Assembly: GCF_016679925.1 (NCBI RefSeq)
Contig: NZ_JAEQBW010000002.1
Coordinates: forward strand, 434,001 to 498,000
DNA length: 64,000 bases
Reading direction: 5' to 3'
Source: Marivirga aurantiaca
GTDB taxonomy: Bacteria > Bacteroidota > Bacteroidia > Cytophagales > Cyclobacteriaceae
The position numbers and the translations under genes are program-made. The notes beneath the pieces were generated by a model that saw only the letters and a program-made list of their open reading frames with translations, was not told the origin of the DNA and did not search any database. Positions 8,455 through 17,973 of this stretch are shown here, in pieces (the first letter of the stretch is position 1; every line of letters begins with the position of its first letter).

Positions 8455-9177
8455 ATGGATAAGATTATATTTTCATTGATAATACTTTTCTTCTACAATA
8501 ATGCTTTTTCTCAAACAGAAAGTACTAAACTGGAAATCACTCATTTAACAGGTGATTTCTATGTTTATACCACTTTTAAGGATTATAAAGGAACCCCATT
8601 TCCTTCGAATGGTCTTTATTTAATAACAAATGAGGGAGCGGTGATCATTGATAGCCCCTGGGATACCAGCCAGTTTCAACCCTTGCTGGATAGTATAAAA
8701 ACCAGACATAATAAAAATGTAGTTATGTATATCGCAACACATTCGCATGATGATCGAACAGCGGGCCTGGCGTATTATCAAAAGCAAGGAATTAAAACAT
8801 TTACTACTGAACAAACGGATAAAATCATCAGAGAAAGAGGAGAGGAGCGAGCAGAATTCCTGATCTTGCATGATACTATTTTTACTGTTGGTCAATATGA
8901 AATTCAAACTTACTATCCAGGAGAGGGTCATACTGCTGATAACATCATCATATGGTTTGAGAAGGATAGGGTGCTTTATGGTGGATGTCTGGTAAAGAGT
9001 GTTGAGGCAGAGGACTTAGGATACATAGGAGAAGCCAACATACAGGAGTGGCCTGCCACTATCAAAAATATAAAAAGGAAATTCTCTCCGGATTATGTAA
9101 TTCCCGGTCATCAGGATTGGAACAGTAATAAAGCTTTGAACCATACTTTGATGCTGTTGAAGGATTTTAAAAAGTAA
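8455..9177 (+). CDS. Subclass B1 metallo-beta-lactamase (BlaB-like)
   Basis: 240 residues with a signal peptide (MDKIIFSLIILFFYNNAFSQ), so periplasmic. All six B1 zinc ligands are visible: H96, H98 and D100 in ATHSHDDR, H159 in GEGHTADN, C178 in GGCLVKS, and H219 in PGHQDW; the substrate-contacting Lys follows C178 by three residues. The cysteine ligand and the segments DLGYIGEAN and YVYTTF closely resemble BlaB/IND-type carbapenem-hydrolysing enzymes of Flavobacteriia. It hydrolyses the beta-lactam ring using one or two zinc ions. No mobile element or resistance cassette is adjacent, which points to an intrinsic chromosomal gene. Confidence 0.92.
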   Translation: MDKIIFSLIILFFYNNAFSQTESTKLEITHLTGDFYVYTTFKDYKGTPFPSNGLYLITNEGAVIIDSPWDTSQFQPLLDSIKTRHNKNVVMYIATHSHDDRTAGLAYYQKQGIKTFTTEQTDKIIRERGEERAEFLILHDTIFTVGQYEIQTYYPGEGHTADNIIIWFEKDRVLYGGCLVKSVEAEDLGYIGEANIQEWPATIKNIKRKFSPDYVIPGHQDWNSNKALNHTLMLLKDFKK

Positions 9178-9199
9178 TGAGGAAAAGATATTGTATGTT

Positions 9200-9216
9200 A
9201 GAGATTTTTAATCTCT
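9200..9216. repeat. Small hairpin after the beta-lactamase gene
   Basis: AGAGATT-TTT-AATCTCT is a perfect seven-base stem with a three-base loop, 23 bases after the stop codon. It has no T-tract, so it is a weak terminator at best. The rest of the gap up to the LiaF-like gene shows nothing else recognisable. Confidence 0.45.
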
Positions 9217-9447
9217 GTAGCTTAGAAATGTAACGGATACTCCTGTAATACCCACGGTTTTAGTAAAAATCATATTGTTCGTCTTTTTTTAAAAAAGTGA
9301 GATTTTAAATGATTGGCACTAAACAGCTTCTGCTTTTCACCGATTTACTCCTGCTATTTACCGAGTTTTTATAATTCTTAACCTATGAGGGTATTAGTTT
9401 AGGTGAGCTTAAGATTATGTTTGTATTGTAAACATAAATACACTAGG

Positions 9448-10182
9448 ATGAAAAAGAACAAACAAAATTTGAGCAATGGAAATGTAACGGCAGGATTGAT
9501 CCTTTTGGCCATAGGTGTTTTCATGATATTGAAAAGGCTGGATATTTTCGATGCGAGCTGGTTGCTGTCATGGCCCGTAATACTTATTATAATTGGGGTG
9601 TTCAGTTTGGTAAGGCATCGCTTTAATAATGGATTTGGTATGTTTATGATACTATTTGGCTCTTTTCTGCTGATCAAAAAAGAGAATCTTCTCCCAATGG
9701 AATTTGAACCTTACCTGATACCCGGAGGCTTAATAGCTTTAGGTATATATTTTATACTTGTAAGAGGGATAGGAAGTGGCAAAGATACCTGGAGCAGTGA
9801 AAGCTGGTCCCTTGGCTCAGGTAAAAATAAATTTGATGACGATAATGATTTTATCAATGCAGAAGCCTTATTTGCAGGTGTTCAACGCAGAATGCTTTCT
9901 CAAAATTTCAAAGGAGGTAAAATATCAGCTATTTTTGGTGGTGCTGACATAGATTTATCAAAAGCTGAATTAGAAGATGGAGCCATATTAAATGTTGAAG
10001 TTATTTTTGGAGGTATGAAACTGATTATTCCTCCTCATTGGGAAATAAAAGCTGACGTGAGCAATATATTTGCCGGTGTAGAAGATAAAAGGGCATTCCC
10101 TCCAACAGGTGAAGCTTCCAATAAAGTATTGAGAATTATAGGATCGGTAACTTTTGGTGGATTGGAAATTAAATCCTATTAA
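9448..10182 (+). CDS. LiaF-like membrane protein (LiaI/LiaF transmembrane region plus LiaF C-terminal domain)
   Basis: A GTG 45 bases upstream is also in frame, but the ATG at 9448 (MKKNKQNLSNGN) fits the family better. Four hydrophobic segments occupy roughly residues 12-115, typical of the LiaI-LiaF transmembrane region. The C-terminal ~85 residues form the beta-rich 'cell-wall-active antibiotics response' domain (ISAIFGGADIDLSKAELEDG, then FGGMKLIIPPHWEIK). In Firmicutes LiaF inhibits the LiaS kinase during envelope stress. Here it precedes a LytS-type kinase and LytTR regulator by about 110 bases, so a sensory role for that pair is a reasonable inference. Confidence 0.85.
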   Translation: MKKNKQNLSNGNVTAGLILLAIGVFMILKRLDIFDASWLLSWPVILIIIGVFSLVRHRFNNGFGMFMILFGSFLLIKKENLLPMEFEPYLIPGGLIALGIYFILVRGIGSGKDTWSSESWSLGSGKNKFDDDNDFINAEALFAGVQRRMLSQNFKGGKISAIFGGADIDLSKAELEDGAILNVEVIFGGMKLIIPPHWEIKADVSNIFAGVEDKRAFPPTGEASNKVLRIIGSVTFGGLEIKSY

Positions 10183-10293
10183 AAGAAGTAATTAGTATAG
10201 TTGTGAAATATCGAGTAATATTATTCTACTTAAATTAGAGAAATATTTTCAGGATGTTCATTAATCGGTTTTTCCCATGCTTTTATTTATAGT

Positions 10294-11355
10294 ATGATTA
10301 CTAAGCTATTTCACAACAAGCCCTTTAGATGGCTCAAAGCGCTGATAATAATAGTGCTTTGGGTTCTCCTTACAAGTTTCTTGTTGATATATTATGGCTT
10401 AATCTGGCACATTGCATTTTTAGATAGCCTGGTTCATAGTGGCTTATTAATAGGAGGTTTTATTTTATTGGAGAATATATTTCGATACTATTTGCCCACA
10501 CAGGGCAATGTGATTTTGGCTTATATTATTCCGCTTATATTATCAATATTCGTGCTGTTTGGAGGAGATCAGCTGTTACAGACCATCTTTAAGCATGAAA
10601 TTGAATACCAGGATTTTCTGGAGCATATATTTTTGGCCAGGGGATTTGTATTGTTATTACTTTTTATGGCTTGCTCTTTATTACTGAATTACCATGGCAG
10701 ATTAGAGGAACAGGCAGAAGCAGTGGAACGGGAGACTCAGATACAGCAAATGGCCAGGGAAGCTGAATTGTATCACTTGAGACAACAATTGCAGCCTCAT
10801 TTCCTCTTTAACAGCCTTAATTCTATTAGCGCCCTGGTCAAAAGTCAACCGGAAAAAGCAAGGGAAATGGTTTTGCAACTCTCTGATTTTCTTAGGGCAA
10901 CAATCAGGAAGGATGAAAAGAAGTGGATAAGTGTGACCGAAGAAGTGTCATTTTTGAAATTGTTTCTTGATATAGAAAAGGTACGGTTTGGTCATCGTCT
11001 GCAGGTACAGATTGAGTTGGACGATCACACAAAAAATTATAATTTGCCCCAATTATTGATCCAGCCTTTGTTGGAAAATGCTGTAAAACACAGTTTGTAT
11101 GGTCTGACCGGGGAGGTATTTATCAGCTTGCAAATCGTAGCGAGTAGTCAGGGCCTGATAGTGAAAATCACTAATCCATTTGATCCCAGGGCAGGGCAAC
11201 CTAAAGGGTCTGGCTTTGGTTTGGAAGCTGTAAAAAGACGCTTATTCCTGGTTTTTGGCAGATATGATTTACTGAAAACACAACAAACAGACAAACAATA
11301 TAGCATACAACTACTAATCCCACAGAACCATGATCAAGACTATAATCATAGATGA
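10294..11355 (+). CDS. LytS/YehU-type sensor histidine kinase
   Basis: 353 residues. Four predicted membrane helices fill about residues 13-130, followed by a short coiled coil (LEEQAEAVERETQIQQMARE) and the His_kinase domain with the H-box LQPHFLFNSLNSISAL (phosphoacceptor H169). The N-box is QPLLENAVKHSL near residue 260, and a glycine-rich G-box is seen in GSGFGLEAVKRR. It phosphorylates the LytTR response regulator whose gene overlaps its 3' end by 26 bases. The membrane part has no large extracytoplasmic domain, so the signal is probably sensed within the membrane or by the LiaF-like partner. Confidence 0.93.
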   Translation: MITKLFHNKPFRWLKALIIIVLWVLLTSFLLIYYGLIWHIAFLDSLVHSGLLIGGFILLENIFRYYLPTQGNVILAYIIPLILSIFVLFGGDQLLQTIFKHEIEYQDFLEHIFLARGFVLLLLFMACSLLLNYHGRLEEQAEAVERETQIQQMAREAELYHLRQQLQPHFLFNSLNSISALVKSQPEKAREMVLQLSDFLRATIRKDEKKWISVTEEVSFLKLFLDIEKVRFGHRLQVQIELDDHTKNYNLPQLLIQPLLENAVKHSLYGLTGEVFISLQIVASSQGLIVKITNPFDPRAGQPKGSGFGLEAVKRRLFLVFGRYDLLKTQQTDKQYSIQLLIPQNHDQDYNHR

Positions 11356-12064
11356 TGAGCCCCTGGCCACGGAAATTGTAAAGGAATATCTGGAAGATTT
11401 CCCGCAATTTAAAGTAGTAGCTGTTTGCCACGATGGCTTTGAAGGCTTAAAGGCTATTCAAGAACATGAGGCGGACTTGATATTCCTGGATGTGCAAATG
11501 CCGAAAATCAATGGCTTCGAAATGCTGGAACTCATAGATAATATTCCTGCGGTAATTTTCACCACAGCTTATGATGAATATGCTATGAAAGCTTTTGATG
11601 TACATGCCATTGATTATCTGTTAAAGCCTTTTGCTAAGGAGAGATTTGCCAAAGCAATTGAGAAATTTCAATTAAATGGAGTAGATAAAAATTTGGCGAC
11701 TCTTATGCAAAATGAAGAGTTAAACAATCAGGAGATGCTGAGCCGTATAGTTGTGAAGGTTCGCAATGATATTAAAATCATTCCCGTCCAGGATATTAAA
11801 TATATGGAAGCCAATGACGATTACGTGAACATATATACTTTAGAAGGGAAATTTCTCAAGAATAAAACATTGACATATTTTGAACATAGCCTGGATCCCC
11901 AAACATTTGTGAGGGTACATCGCTCTTATATTGTGAAGGTAAGTGAAATCACCAAAATTGAAGCTTATAAAAAAGATAGTCACATTGTAAAACTTCATTC
12001 AGGAGAGCAGGTGCCTGTAAGTAAAACCGGATTCCCTAAGCTAAAAGAAGTATTGGGGATTTGA
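11330..12064 (+). CDS. LytTR-family response regulator
   Basis: 244 residues. Receiver domain at residues 1-120 with the acidic pair D8/D9, phosphoacceptor D54 (LIFLDVQMP), T in FTTAYDEYA and K in YLLKPF. The LytTR DNA-binding domain spans about residues 140-240 (IKYMEANDDYVNIYTLEGKF, then FVRVHRSYIVKVSEI). The start lies 26 bases inside the kinase gene, a tight coupling expected for a cognate pair. Targets unknown; the upstream LiaF-like gene is a candidate. Confidence 0.95.
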   Translation: MIKTIIIDDEPLATEIVKEYLEDFPQFKVVAVCHDGFEGLKAIQEHEADLIFLDVQMPKINGFEMLELIDNIPAVIFTTAYDEYAMKAFDVHAIDYLLKPFAKERFAKAIEKFQLNGVDKNLATLMQNEELNNQEMLSRIVVKVRNDIKIIPVQDIKYMEANDDYVNIYTLEGKFLKNKTLTYFEHSLDPQTFVRVHRSYIVKVSEITKIEAYKKDSHIVKLHSGEQVPVSKTGFPKLKEVLGI

Positions 12065-12184
12065 ATAAATTGAATATTATAGATTTCCATCTGACATTAG
12101 GTTGATGGGTTAAAATTAACATGGTTAGACTTTTATCTTTTTTAAATCTCACTTGAAAAATAGGGAAAGCATGAAAATAGAAAA

Positions 12185-12213
12185 TTATGCCACAACAGAA
12201 TGTTGTGGCATAA
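12185..12213. terminator. Terminator hairpin between convergent genes
   Basis: A perfect 13-base stem (TTATGCCACAACA with TGTTGTGGCATAA) around a three-base loop. A short U-tract follows on the minus strand, where it would end the MBL/rhodanese transcript; on the plus strand the downstream side is A-rich. Confidence 0.75.
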
Positions 12214-12236
12214 AATGAATTACAGTTCAAATAAAA

Positions 12237-13646
12237 TTAAAGTAAAGTAGTTGGGCATACATATTCAGATACTGGAATATTAGTTTCTTTAATTTCCTTG
12301 AAACCACCTCTCACATCTACAAAATTTTCCCATCCTCTTGCTTTCAGTATGGAAGCGGCCAACATACTCCTATAACCTGCCGCACAATGTAGAATAAATT
12401 GTTTTTCTTTTGGTAACTCTGCCAAATGGGAGTTGATTTGATTTAAAGGTATATTTCGGGCCCCGATAACATGCTCAGAATCAAACTCACTTTTCTTTCT
12501 CACATCAAAAATCAGTGGCTTTTCTTCCATTTTATTGGCTAATTCTTCTGCGTTTATTCTTTTAACTGAATCAGTTTCTTTGCCAGCTAGCTGCCAGTTT
12601 TTAAATCCACCTTCTAAAAAACCTATAGTATTGTCATACCCCACTCTTGAAAGCCTTATTATAGCTTCTTCTTCATCTCCTTTTTCAGCCACTAAGAGAA
12701 TTTTTTGTTTAATATCGGGAATCATTTCGCCTACCCACATGGCAAAATTTCCATCTAATCCGATATTTATACTGTTTGGAATAAATCCTTTTGCAAAAAC
12801 TTCTGCATTTCTGGTGTCTAAAACTAACGCCCCTGTTTCATTGGCAGCAGCTTCAAAAGCTTCAGGGCTTAAGGGTTGCTTTGCTTTTTTCATTACAGAA
12901 TCAATGCTTTCATATCCTTGAATGTTCATTAAAACATTTTTCGGAAAGTAGCCGGGAGGAGAGGTAAGTCCGGTTAATAATTCTTTGATGAATTTTTCTT
13001 TGTCCATTGGCTGTAATGCATAATTGGTTTTCTTCTGGTGACCTAAAGTATCTGTAGTTTCTTTGCTCATCATTTTACCACAAGCACTTCCGGCTCCATG
13101 ATTTGGATACACAATTAAATGATCATTTAAAGGAAGGATTTTGTTGTGTAAGGAGTCGTACAAATGACCGGCTAGTTTTTCTTCGGTTAAGTCTGCTATA
13201 ACGTGCTGTGCCAAATCCGGCCTGCCTACATCTCCAATAAATAATGTGTCCCCCGTGATGATTCCGTGGTCATTTCCAGTTTCATCTATCAAAAGATAGG
13301 TAGTGCTTTCCATAGTATGGCCGGGAGTATGCAGTGCTTTTATTTTGTAGTTCCCTACTTCAAAAATATCATTATCTTGTGCTACAATAGCTTCAAATTG
13401 AGGTTTGGCTGTTGGACCGTAAACAATTTTAGCTCCTGTTTTTTTAGCCAAATCCAAATGACCGCTTACAAAGTCTGCATGAAAATGTGTTTCAAATACA
13501 TACTTAATTTTGGCTTTGTCTTTAGCTGCTCTGTCAATGTAGGGCTGCACTTCCCTTAAAGGATCAAAAACTGCAGCTTCTCCATTGTTTTCGATATAAT
13601 ATGCAGCGTGTGCTAAACATCCTGTGTAAATTTGTTCGATTTTCAT
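12237..13646 (-). CDS. Persulfide-dioxygenase-like MBL protein with two rhodanese domains
   Basis: 469 residues, cytoplasmic. The N-terminal metallo-beta-lactamase domain (1-240) has the THFHADFVSGH motif (H54, H56, D58, H63), LHTPGH and GDTLFIGDVGRPDL, the last typical of ETHE1-type persulfide dioxygenases, which oxidise glutathione or other persulfides. Two rhodanese domains follow. The second has the catalytic loop HCAAGYRS (C421); the first has ILLVAEKGDEE where the Cys loop should be and so looks inactive. The single-chain pairing suggests sulfur transfer coupled to sulfide oxidation. The substrate is inferred from the family. Confidence 0.9.
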   Translation of the reverse strand: MKIEQIYTGCLAHAAYYIENNGEAAVFDPLREVQPYIDRAAKDKAKIKYVFETHFHADFVSGHLDLAKKTGAKIVYGPTAKPQFEAIVAQDNDIFEVGNYKIKALHTPGHTMESTTYLLIDETGNDHGIITGDTLFIGDVGRPDLAQHVIADLTEEKLAGHLYDSLHNKILPLNDHLIVYPNHGAGSACGKMMSKETTDTLGHQKKTNYALQPMDKEKFIKELLTGLTSPPGYFPKNVLMNIQGYESIDSVMKKAKQPLSPEAFEAAANETGALVLDTRNAEVFAKGFIPNSINIGLDGNFAMWVGEMIPDIKQKILLVAEKGDEEEAIIRLSRVGYDNTIGFLEGGFKNWQLAGKETDSVKRINAEELANKMEEKPLIFDVRKKSEFDSEHVIGARNIPLNQINSHLAELPKEKQFILHCAAGYRSMLAASILKARGWENFVDVRGGFKEIKETNIPVSEYVCPTTLL

Positions 13647-13808
13647 AGCTTCAATATATATTTCTAAACAATTTTACGGGTTAATATTCAGGTAGTTAGT
13701 AACTAATGTTACCTATGTTGGAAGCTATGATTTCAATCTTATTATATTATGATTTTGGTCATTAAATTGAGTTTTTTTTACAAGTGATCTAAAAAGAAAT
13801 TGATGAAA

Positions 13809-15188
13809 TTAAATCCCTGAAAATAGTTCGAATGACTCTAAATAGTCGGGAATGAATACATTCTTAGCCCCGGCATTTTCCAATTTACTTTTAAGTGCTT
13901 CAGCAGCTCTTATTTCTCCATGCACAATAAAAGTATATTTTGGTTTTTCAACAATCTTCTGGTACCATTCAATTAGTTCGGTTTGATCAGCATGCGCTGA
14001 GAGTCCTTCAATTTCATCATACTGACAATGAACGGAAATTTCTTCACCATAGATTCTGATTTTTTCTTTCCCTTCCAGAATATCCCTTCCCCGCGTACCA
14101 ATAGCCTGGTAGCCGGAAAACAATAAAGTGTCATTTTTATTGGATAGTCTTTGGAAAAGATGGTTAAGGATACGTCCACCGGTAAGCATGCCACTGGCAG
14201 AAATAATTATCGCTTTATTTTTTAGTGCTTTCAGCGAATTGGACTGCATTTGATCCTTAACATAATGGAAATTACGGTCATTGAAAACGGCTTTGTCTTC
14301 TAAGCGGTGGAGTGCATCATATTTCTCATATAGTGAGGTAACGCTAATGGCCATTGGGCTATCAATATAAACCGGAGTCTCGGGTATATCCCCTGTTCTC
14401 ATTAAATCATGTAAATAAAGCAATAGGTTTTGTGTACGACCTACGGTAAAAGCGGGAATCATTATAACCCCCGAATCAATATTTTTGAGGATATGGTCTT
14501 TTAACGTTTCTTTGATATCTTCATTATTATTTATTCTATCGCCATAAGTAGACTCCATTAAAACAATATCAGCTGATTTTACGACAGTGGGAGGAAATAA
14601 AACCGGATCATTCTCCCTTCCAATATCTCCTGAAATCAATAGGTTTTTTTCTTGTGTATCTCCTTTCACTTTGAGTTCTACAATGGAGGCTCCTAATATG
14701 TGACCGGCAGGATAAAATTTGAGTTGAATATTTTCAGTAAGCGTAATAAGTGTTTCAAATGGATGTGTTTTCAAAAGGGGGAGTGAAATTTGTACATCTT
14801 TCTGATTATAAAGGGCTAAAGGATTCTCATGCTTGCTATATCCTTTCTTTTTGATAAATTCTGCTTCTTCCTCCTGTAATTTTGCTGAGTCGATCCAAAG
14901 TATTTCCAATAAGTCGGCAGTAGCTTCAGTGCAGTGAATTTTCCCTTTAAAACCTTGTTTTACAATGCGGGGGACATATCCTGAATGATCCAGGTGGGCA
15001 TGAGTTAATACTATTGCATCAATGCTCTCAGCTGGAATAGGTAAATCTTCCCAGTTCCTTAGCCGTAATTTCTTTAAACCCTGAAAAAGACCACAATCAA
15101 TTAAAAGTCTGAACTCATCAATTTCGAGCAAAAATTTTGAACCTGTAACAGATTGTGCCCCACCTAAAAACTTAATTCTTACATCCAT
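13809..15188 (-). CDS. Beta-CASP MBL-fold ribonuclease-like protein
   Basis: 459 residues. Metallo-beta-lactamase core with LTHAHLDHSGYVPR (H63, H65, D67, H68) and a beta-CASP insertion; MLMESTYGDR-like and PAFTVGRTQNLL segments (motif A region), SASGMLTGGRILNHL and a C-terminal HGEIRAAEAL closing motif. This is the arrangement of archaeal/bacterial CPSF-like (YSH1-type) exonucleases that process RNA. It stands alone between two minus-strand genes with a 160-base gap downstream and about 290 bases upstream. Specific RNA targets unknown. Confidence 0.92.
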   Translation of the reverse strand: MDVRIKFLGGAQSVTGSKFLLEIDEFRLLIDCGLFQGLKKLRLRNWEDLPIPAESIDAIVLTHAHLDHSGYVPRIVKQGFKGKIHCTEATADLLEILWIDSAKLQEEEAEFIKKKGYSKHENPLALYNQKDVQISLPLLKTHPFETLITLTENIQLKFYPAGHILGASIVELKVKGDTQEKNLLISGDIGRENDPVLFPPTVVKSADIVLMESTYGDRINNNEDIKETLKDHILKNIDSGVIMIPAFTVGRTQNLLLYLHDLMRTGDIPETPVYIDSPMAISVTSLYEKYDALHRLEDKAVFNDRNFHYVKDQMQSNSLKALKNKAIIISASGMLTGGRILNHLFQRLSNKNDTLLFSGYQAIGTRGRDILEGKEKIRIYGEEISVHCQYDEIEGLSAHADQTELIEWYQKIVEKPKYTFIVHGEIRAAEALKSKLENAGAKNVFIPDYLESFELFSGI

Positions 15189-15380
15189 AAAGTATACTTT
15201 TTATTTGATGTTAAAGATGCGAAAATTAAATCAACCACATAATTTTTCACGGCTTGTTTATTGATTTGTTTTATAGATGGGCTAACTATTAGCCGGACAG
15301 GAAACCCTCGGAGGTTTGAATAGTACTATTATTACTTTTTTATTTCAAATAGATAGGGGGCACAATCAATCATGAGCATA

Positions 15381-15419
15381 AAATAAATAACCACAGCTAT
15401 CAGCCGTGGTTATTTATTT
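15381..15419 (-). terminator. Terminator of the PspC/head-GIN gene
   Basis: A 14-base perfect stem (AAATAAATAACCAC with GTGGTTATTTATTT) closes a short loop about 60 bases past the stop of the minus-strand PspC gene. T residues of the descending arm provide the U-rich side. Confidence 0.75.
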
Positions 15420-15475
15420 TGTCAAAGAAGAATTTATAGAGATGAAGATGAATTGGAAAAAATATCTAATTGATT

Positions 15476-17917
15476 TTAATTTTCTCTCTTGATTTGTCCA
15501 CCGCTACTACTATTACTACTTACCTGTGGATTTCCTTCATAGTTGATTATTCCTGCGCTTGAAGCTTGAGCATTAAGGTTTTCCTTTACGGTAACTTCTG
15601 CTTTGGCAGCACTGGAAACATCTACTCTTCCTTTGTTGGCTATCAAATCGAAGGCTTCAACCTTTGCGGCACTACTTAAATCTGCATTTAAGTAATCAGT
15701 CTTACCACCCAAAATTGCTTTGGAAGCACTGGATAAATCTATTTCTACATTTTTGAAAATGCCTTTTGCATAAACCTTTGCAGCTGAACTTAATTCAGCA
15801 TGGAAATCCTGAGCATTAAAGTCTACAACATGGGCTACAGCCCCTGACGACAATTCCAGTTTTTCCAATTCCGGTAATGTAATGACACATTTAATGTCAG
15901 GAACAGTATTTCTCCATTTCCATCCACTTGAACTATAGCTCAATCTTAATTTTCCATTCCTATTGGTGATTTGCAAATCATCCAGATCGTCTTCATCAGA
16001 AAACACTGCAACCTGATACTCATCTCCCTGGTGAATCTCTAAAAATAAGCCGGTGGCACCGGAGATCCTGTCAAAATCATCAAAATTATAAATAACAGGG
16101 GCGATATTGTCATTTATATAAAATGGAGCCTCGTAAAAGGAATCACTTTCCCCTGATATAACCCTTGCACTGGTTTGTTCACAGCTTAAGCATTGCAAAC
16201 CTTCTTCATTAAACATCCAGGTGTTGTAAGGAATTTGTTTTACATTATATCCATTGATATAGATAGTGTTTCTTAGAAGATAGCGCATTTTTCTATCCAT
16301 TTGAAAAGGTTGGTTATAGGGAATGTATAAAGTCATTCTTAACGACTGTGCCCTAAAGATGGCATCTTCATTGAACCTGAAGTTTAAATCGATCCATAAA
16401 ACAGAATCCTCGCGCAGTTCTACATGATGAGTGACCATTTTCGCATTCTCCTCAGCTTCCATCCTGGTGCTTCCTTTTGCTTCAAAATTTTTCTCTAGTT
16501 TGAACTCATTCCCTTCATAGCCCTTTAAGGTAATTCTTGTGTAAGGACGATCTTCATATCCTGCTTCATTTACTTTTAATACAGCTATTTTATCCTCTAT
16601 TTTAAAAGTTTCTACTTCAGTAACTGTAGCCTCTTTACTGAATTTCAAAGCAGTTGCCGGTATTAAAATGGCACTCATAATAATGCCCAATACCCAAACT
16701 CCCAGCAAAGAAAAACCTACAGTTTTATTTAATACCCACCTTTTTGCCAATACACTGATACCTGCAATGGAAATAAAAATAGCCGGAATGAGCAATAAAA
16801 TAACAATGGCAATGATTAATTCTGATGGAATAGTATTTGAGATTAGTTGATAAGGGATATCACCAAAGTGAAAGTAATCGCTATTGGCTACAATTCCCTG
16901 TGATATTAAGGTAGCTATTACTACAGATACACTTGCTACCAGACCAAAAACCAATAACACAATGCCCATTACTACTCGGATAGCCTCAACTACAAAATTA
17001 AGCACCGGTCCCAAAGCTTTGGCCATTCCATTTAAAATAATAGCAATTAAGCGGAAAGGGAATAAAAGTACTTTTACAATGGGAGTTTCCTCTCCCTCTT
17101 TCACATTAAGACCCGATTTAATATTTTGTTCTATGTTGGAAAGTGTAATGGGCGTTCCTTCCATTTGCATTTTCTGAGTGACTGTTCTGGCATAGGGAGT
17201 AATAAGCCATAGTACCAAATATATGAAAAATCCTGCACCGCCCGGAATGAGCAATAAAACAAATATTATCCGAATAACGGCCACATCTACTCCAAAATAA
17301 GCGGAAAGCCCTTTTGCTACACCGGCAATTACTTTGTTATCTTCACTTCTGTAGAATTTTTTAACTTTCTCGTCTTCTTTCAAAAATGGATTGGATGGAA
17401 GGAATATCCAACAAACGATATATACAAGTGCCACAAATAATGAGAAGCCATTGGCAAATGAGGTGCCAATGAATAATAAAAGCATCGCTAGCCTTATCCA
17501 AAGAGCATCCACATTAAAATAGTGGGCTATTCCGGCAGCTACACCTCCCAGAATCTTCCTTTGCACATCGCGATATAATTTTCTGGGTTCACCGCTTTCC
17601 TCGTAAGCAGATTTATTTTCATAAGAGGCTTCTTTTTCCTCTGTCTGCTCTTCTGCTTTCTTAAAATCCTCAATACTTCCCAGGGTGGCCATCAAAGATT
17701 GAATATCCTCATAGCTGATCACTTGTTTATCGTCCTTTAGCTTGCTAAGGAAAATTTCGGCAATTCTGTTTTCTATGTCGTTAATGATTTCCTGGCTATC
17801 TTCAAAATCGGAAAAATAATGGTTAATAGTGTCCAAATATTTTTTCAATGCCTCAAAACCATCTTCCTCCACATGGAAAATAATTCCGCCAATATTGATA
17901 CTTATGTTTTTTTTCAT
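15476..17917 (-). CDS. PspC-PspC membrane protein with C-terminal head-GIN (DUF2807) domain
   Basis: 813 residues. After an N-terminal ~95-residue helical cytoplasmic part come two PspC domains (RKLYRDVQRKILGGVAAGIA around 115-175; KKFYRSEDNKVIAGVAKGLS around 190-250), then four or more membrane helices up to about residue 430, and an extracytoplasmic C-terminal part. The last 200 residues form the repetitive beta-helix of head-GIN/DUF2807 proteins, with the recurring unit 'LSSAAKVxA' (for example AELSSAAKVYAKG, ADLSSAAKVEAFD, VDVSSAAKAEV). The gene follows a PadR regulator gene by 56 bases. PspC proteins take part in membrane-stress responses; the extracellular beta-helix is of unknown function. 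Confidence 0.88.
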   Translation of the reverse strand: MKKNISINIGGIIFHVEEDGFEALKKYLDTINHYFSDFEDSQEIINDIENRIAEIFLSKLKDDKQVISYEDIQSLMATLGSIEDFKKAEEQTEEKEASYENKSAYEESGEPRKLYRDVQRKILGGVAAGIAHYFNVDALWIRLAMLLLFIGTSFANGFSLFVALVYIVCWIFLPSNPFLKEDEKVKKFYRSEDNKVIAGVAKGLSAYFGVDVAVIRIIFVLLLIPGGAGFFIYLVLWLITPYARTVTQKMQMEGTPITLSNIEQNIKSGLNVKEGEETPIVKVLLFPFRLIAIILNGMAKALGPVLNFVVEAIRVVMGIVLLVFGLVASVSVVIATLISQGIVANSDYFHFGDIPYQLISNTIPSELIIAIVILLLIPAIFISIAGISVLAKRWVLNKTVGFSLLGVWVLGIIMSAILIPATALKFSKEATVTEVETFKIEDKIAVLKVNEAGYEDRPYTRITLKGYEGNEFKLEKNFEAKGSTRMEAEENAKMVTHHVELREDSVLWIDLNFRFNEDAIFRAQSLRMTLYIPYNQPFQMDRKMRYLLRNTIYINGYNVKQIPYNTWMFNEEGLQCLSCEQTSARVISGESDSFYEAPFYINDNIAPVIYNFDDFDRISGATGLFLEIHQGDEYQVAVFSDEDDLDDLQITNRNGKLRLSYSSSGWKWRNTVPDIKCVITLPELEKLELSSGAVAHVVDFNAQDFHAELSSAAKVYAKGIFKNVEIDLSSASKAILGGKTDYLNADLSSAAKVEAFDLIANKGRVDVSSAAKAEVTVKENLNAQASSAGIINYEGNPQVSSNSSSGGQIKREN

Positions 17918-17973
17918 TGCTCTAAAATTAAGTTTTTTACCTGAATACTGCTACATTTTTGCAGATAGGTGTG

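Noticed and set aside
8455-9177. Beta-lactamase as an acquired resistance cassette
   Set aside because: No integron site, transposase or flanking repeats nearby; its base composition looks like that of its neighbours.
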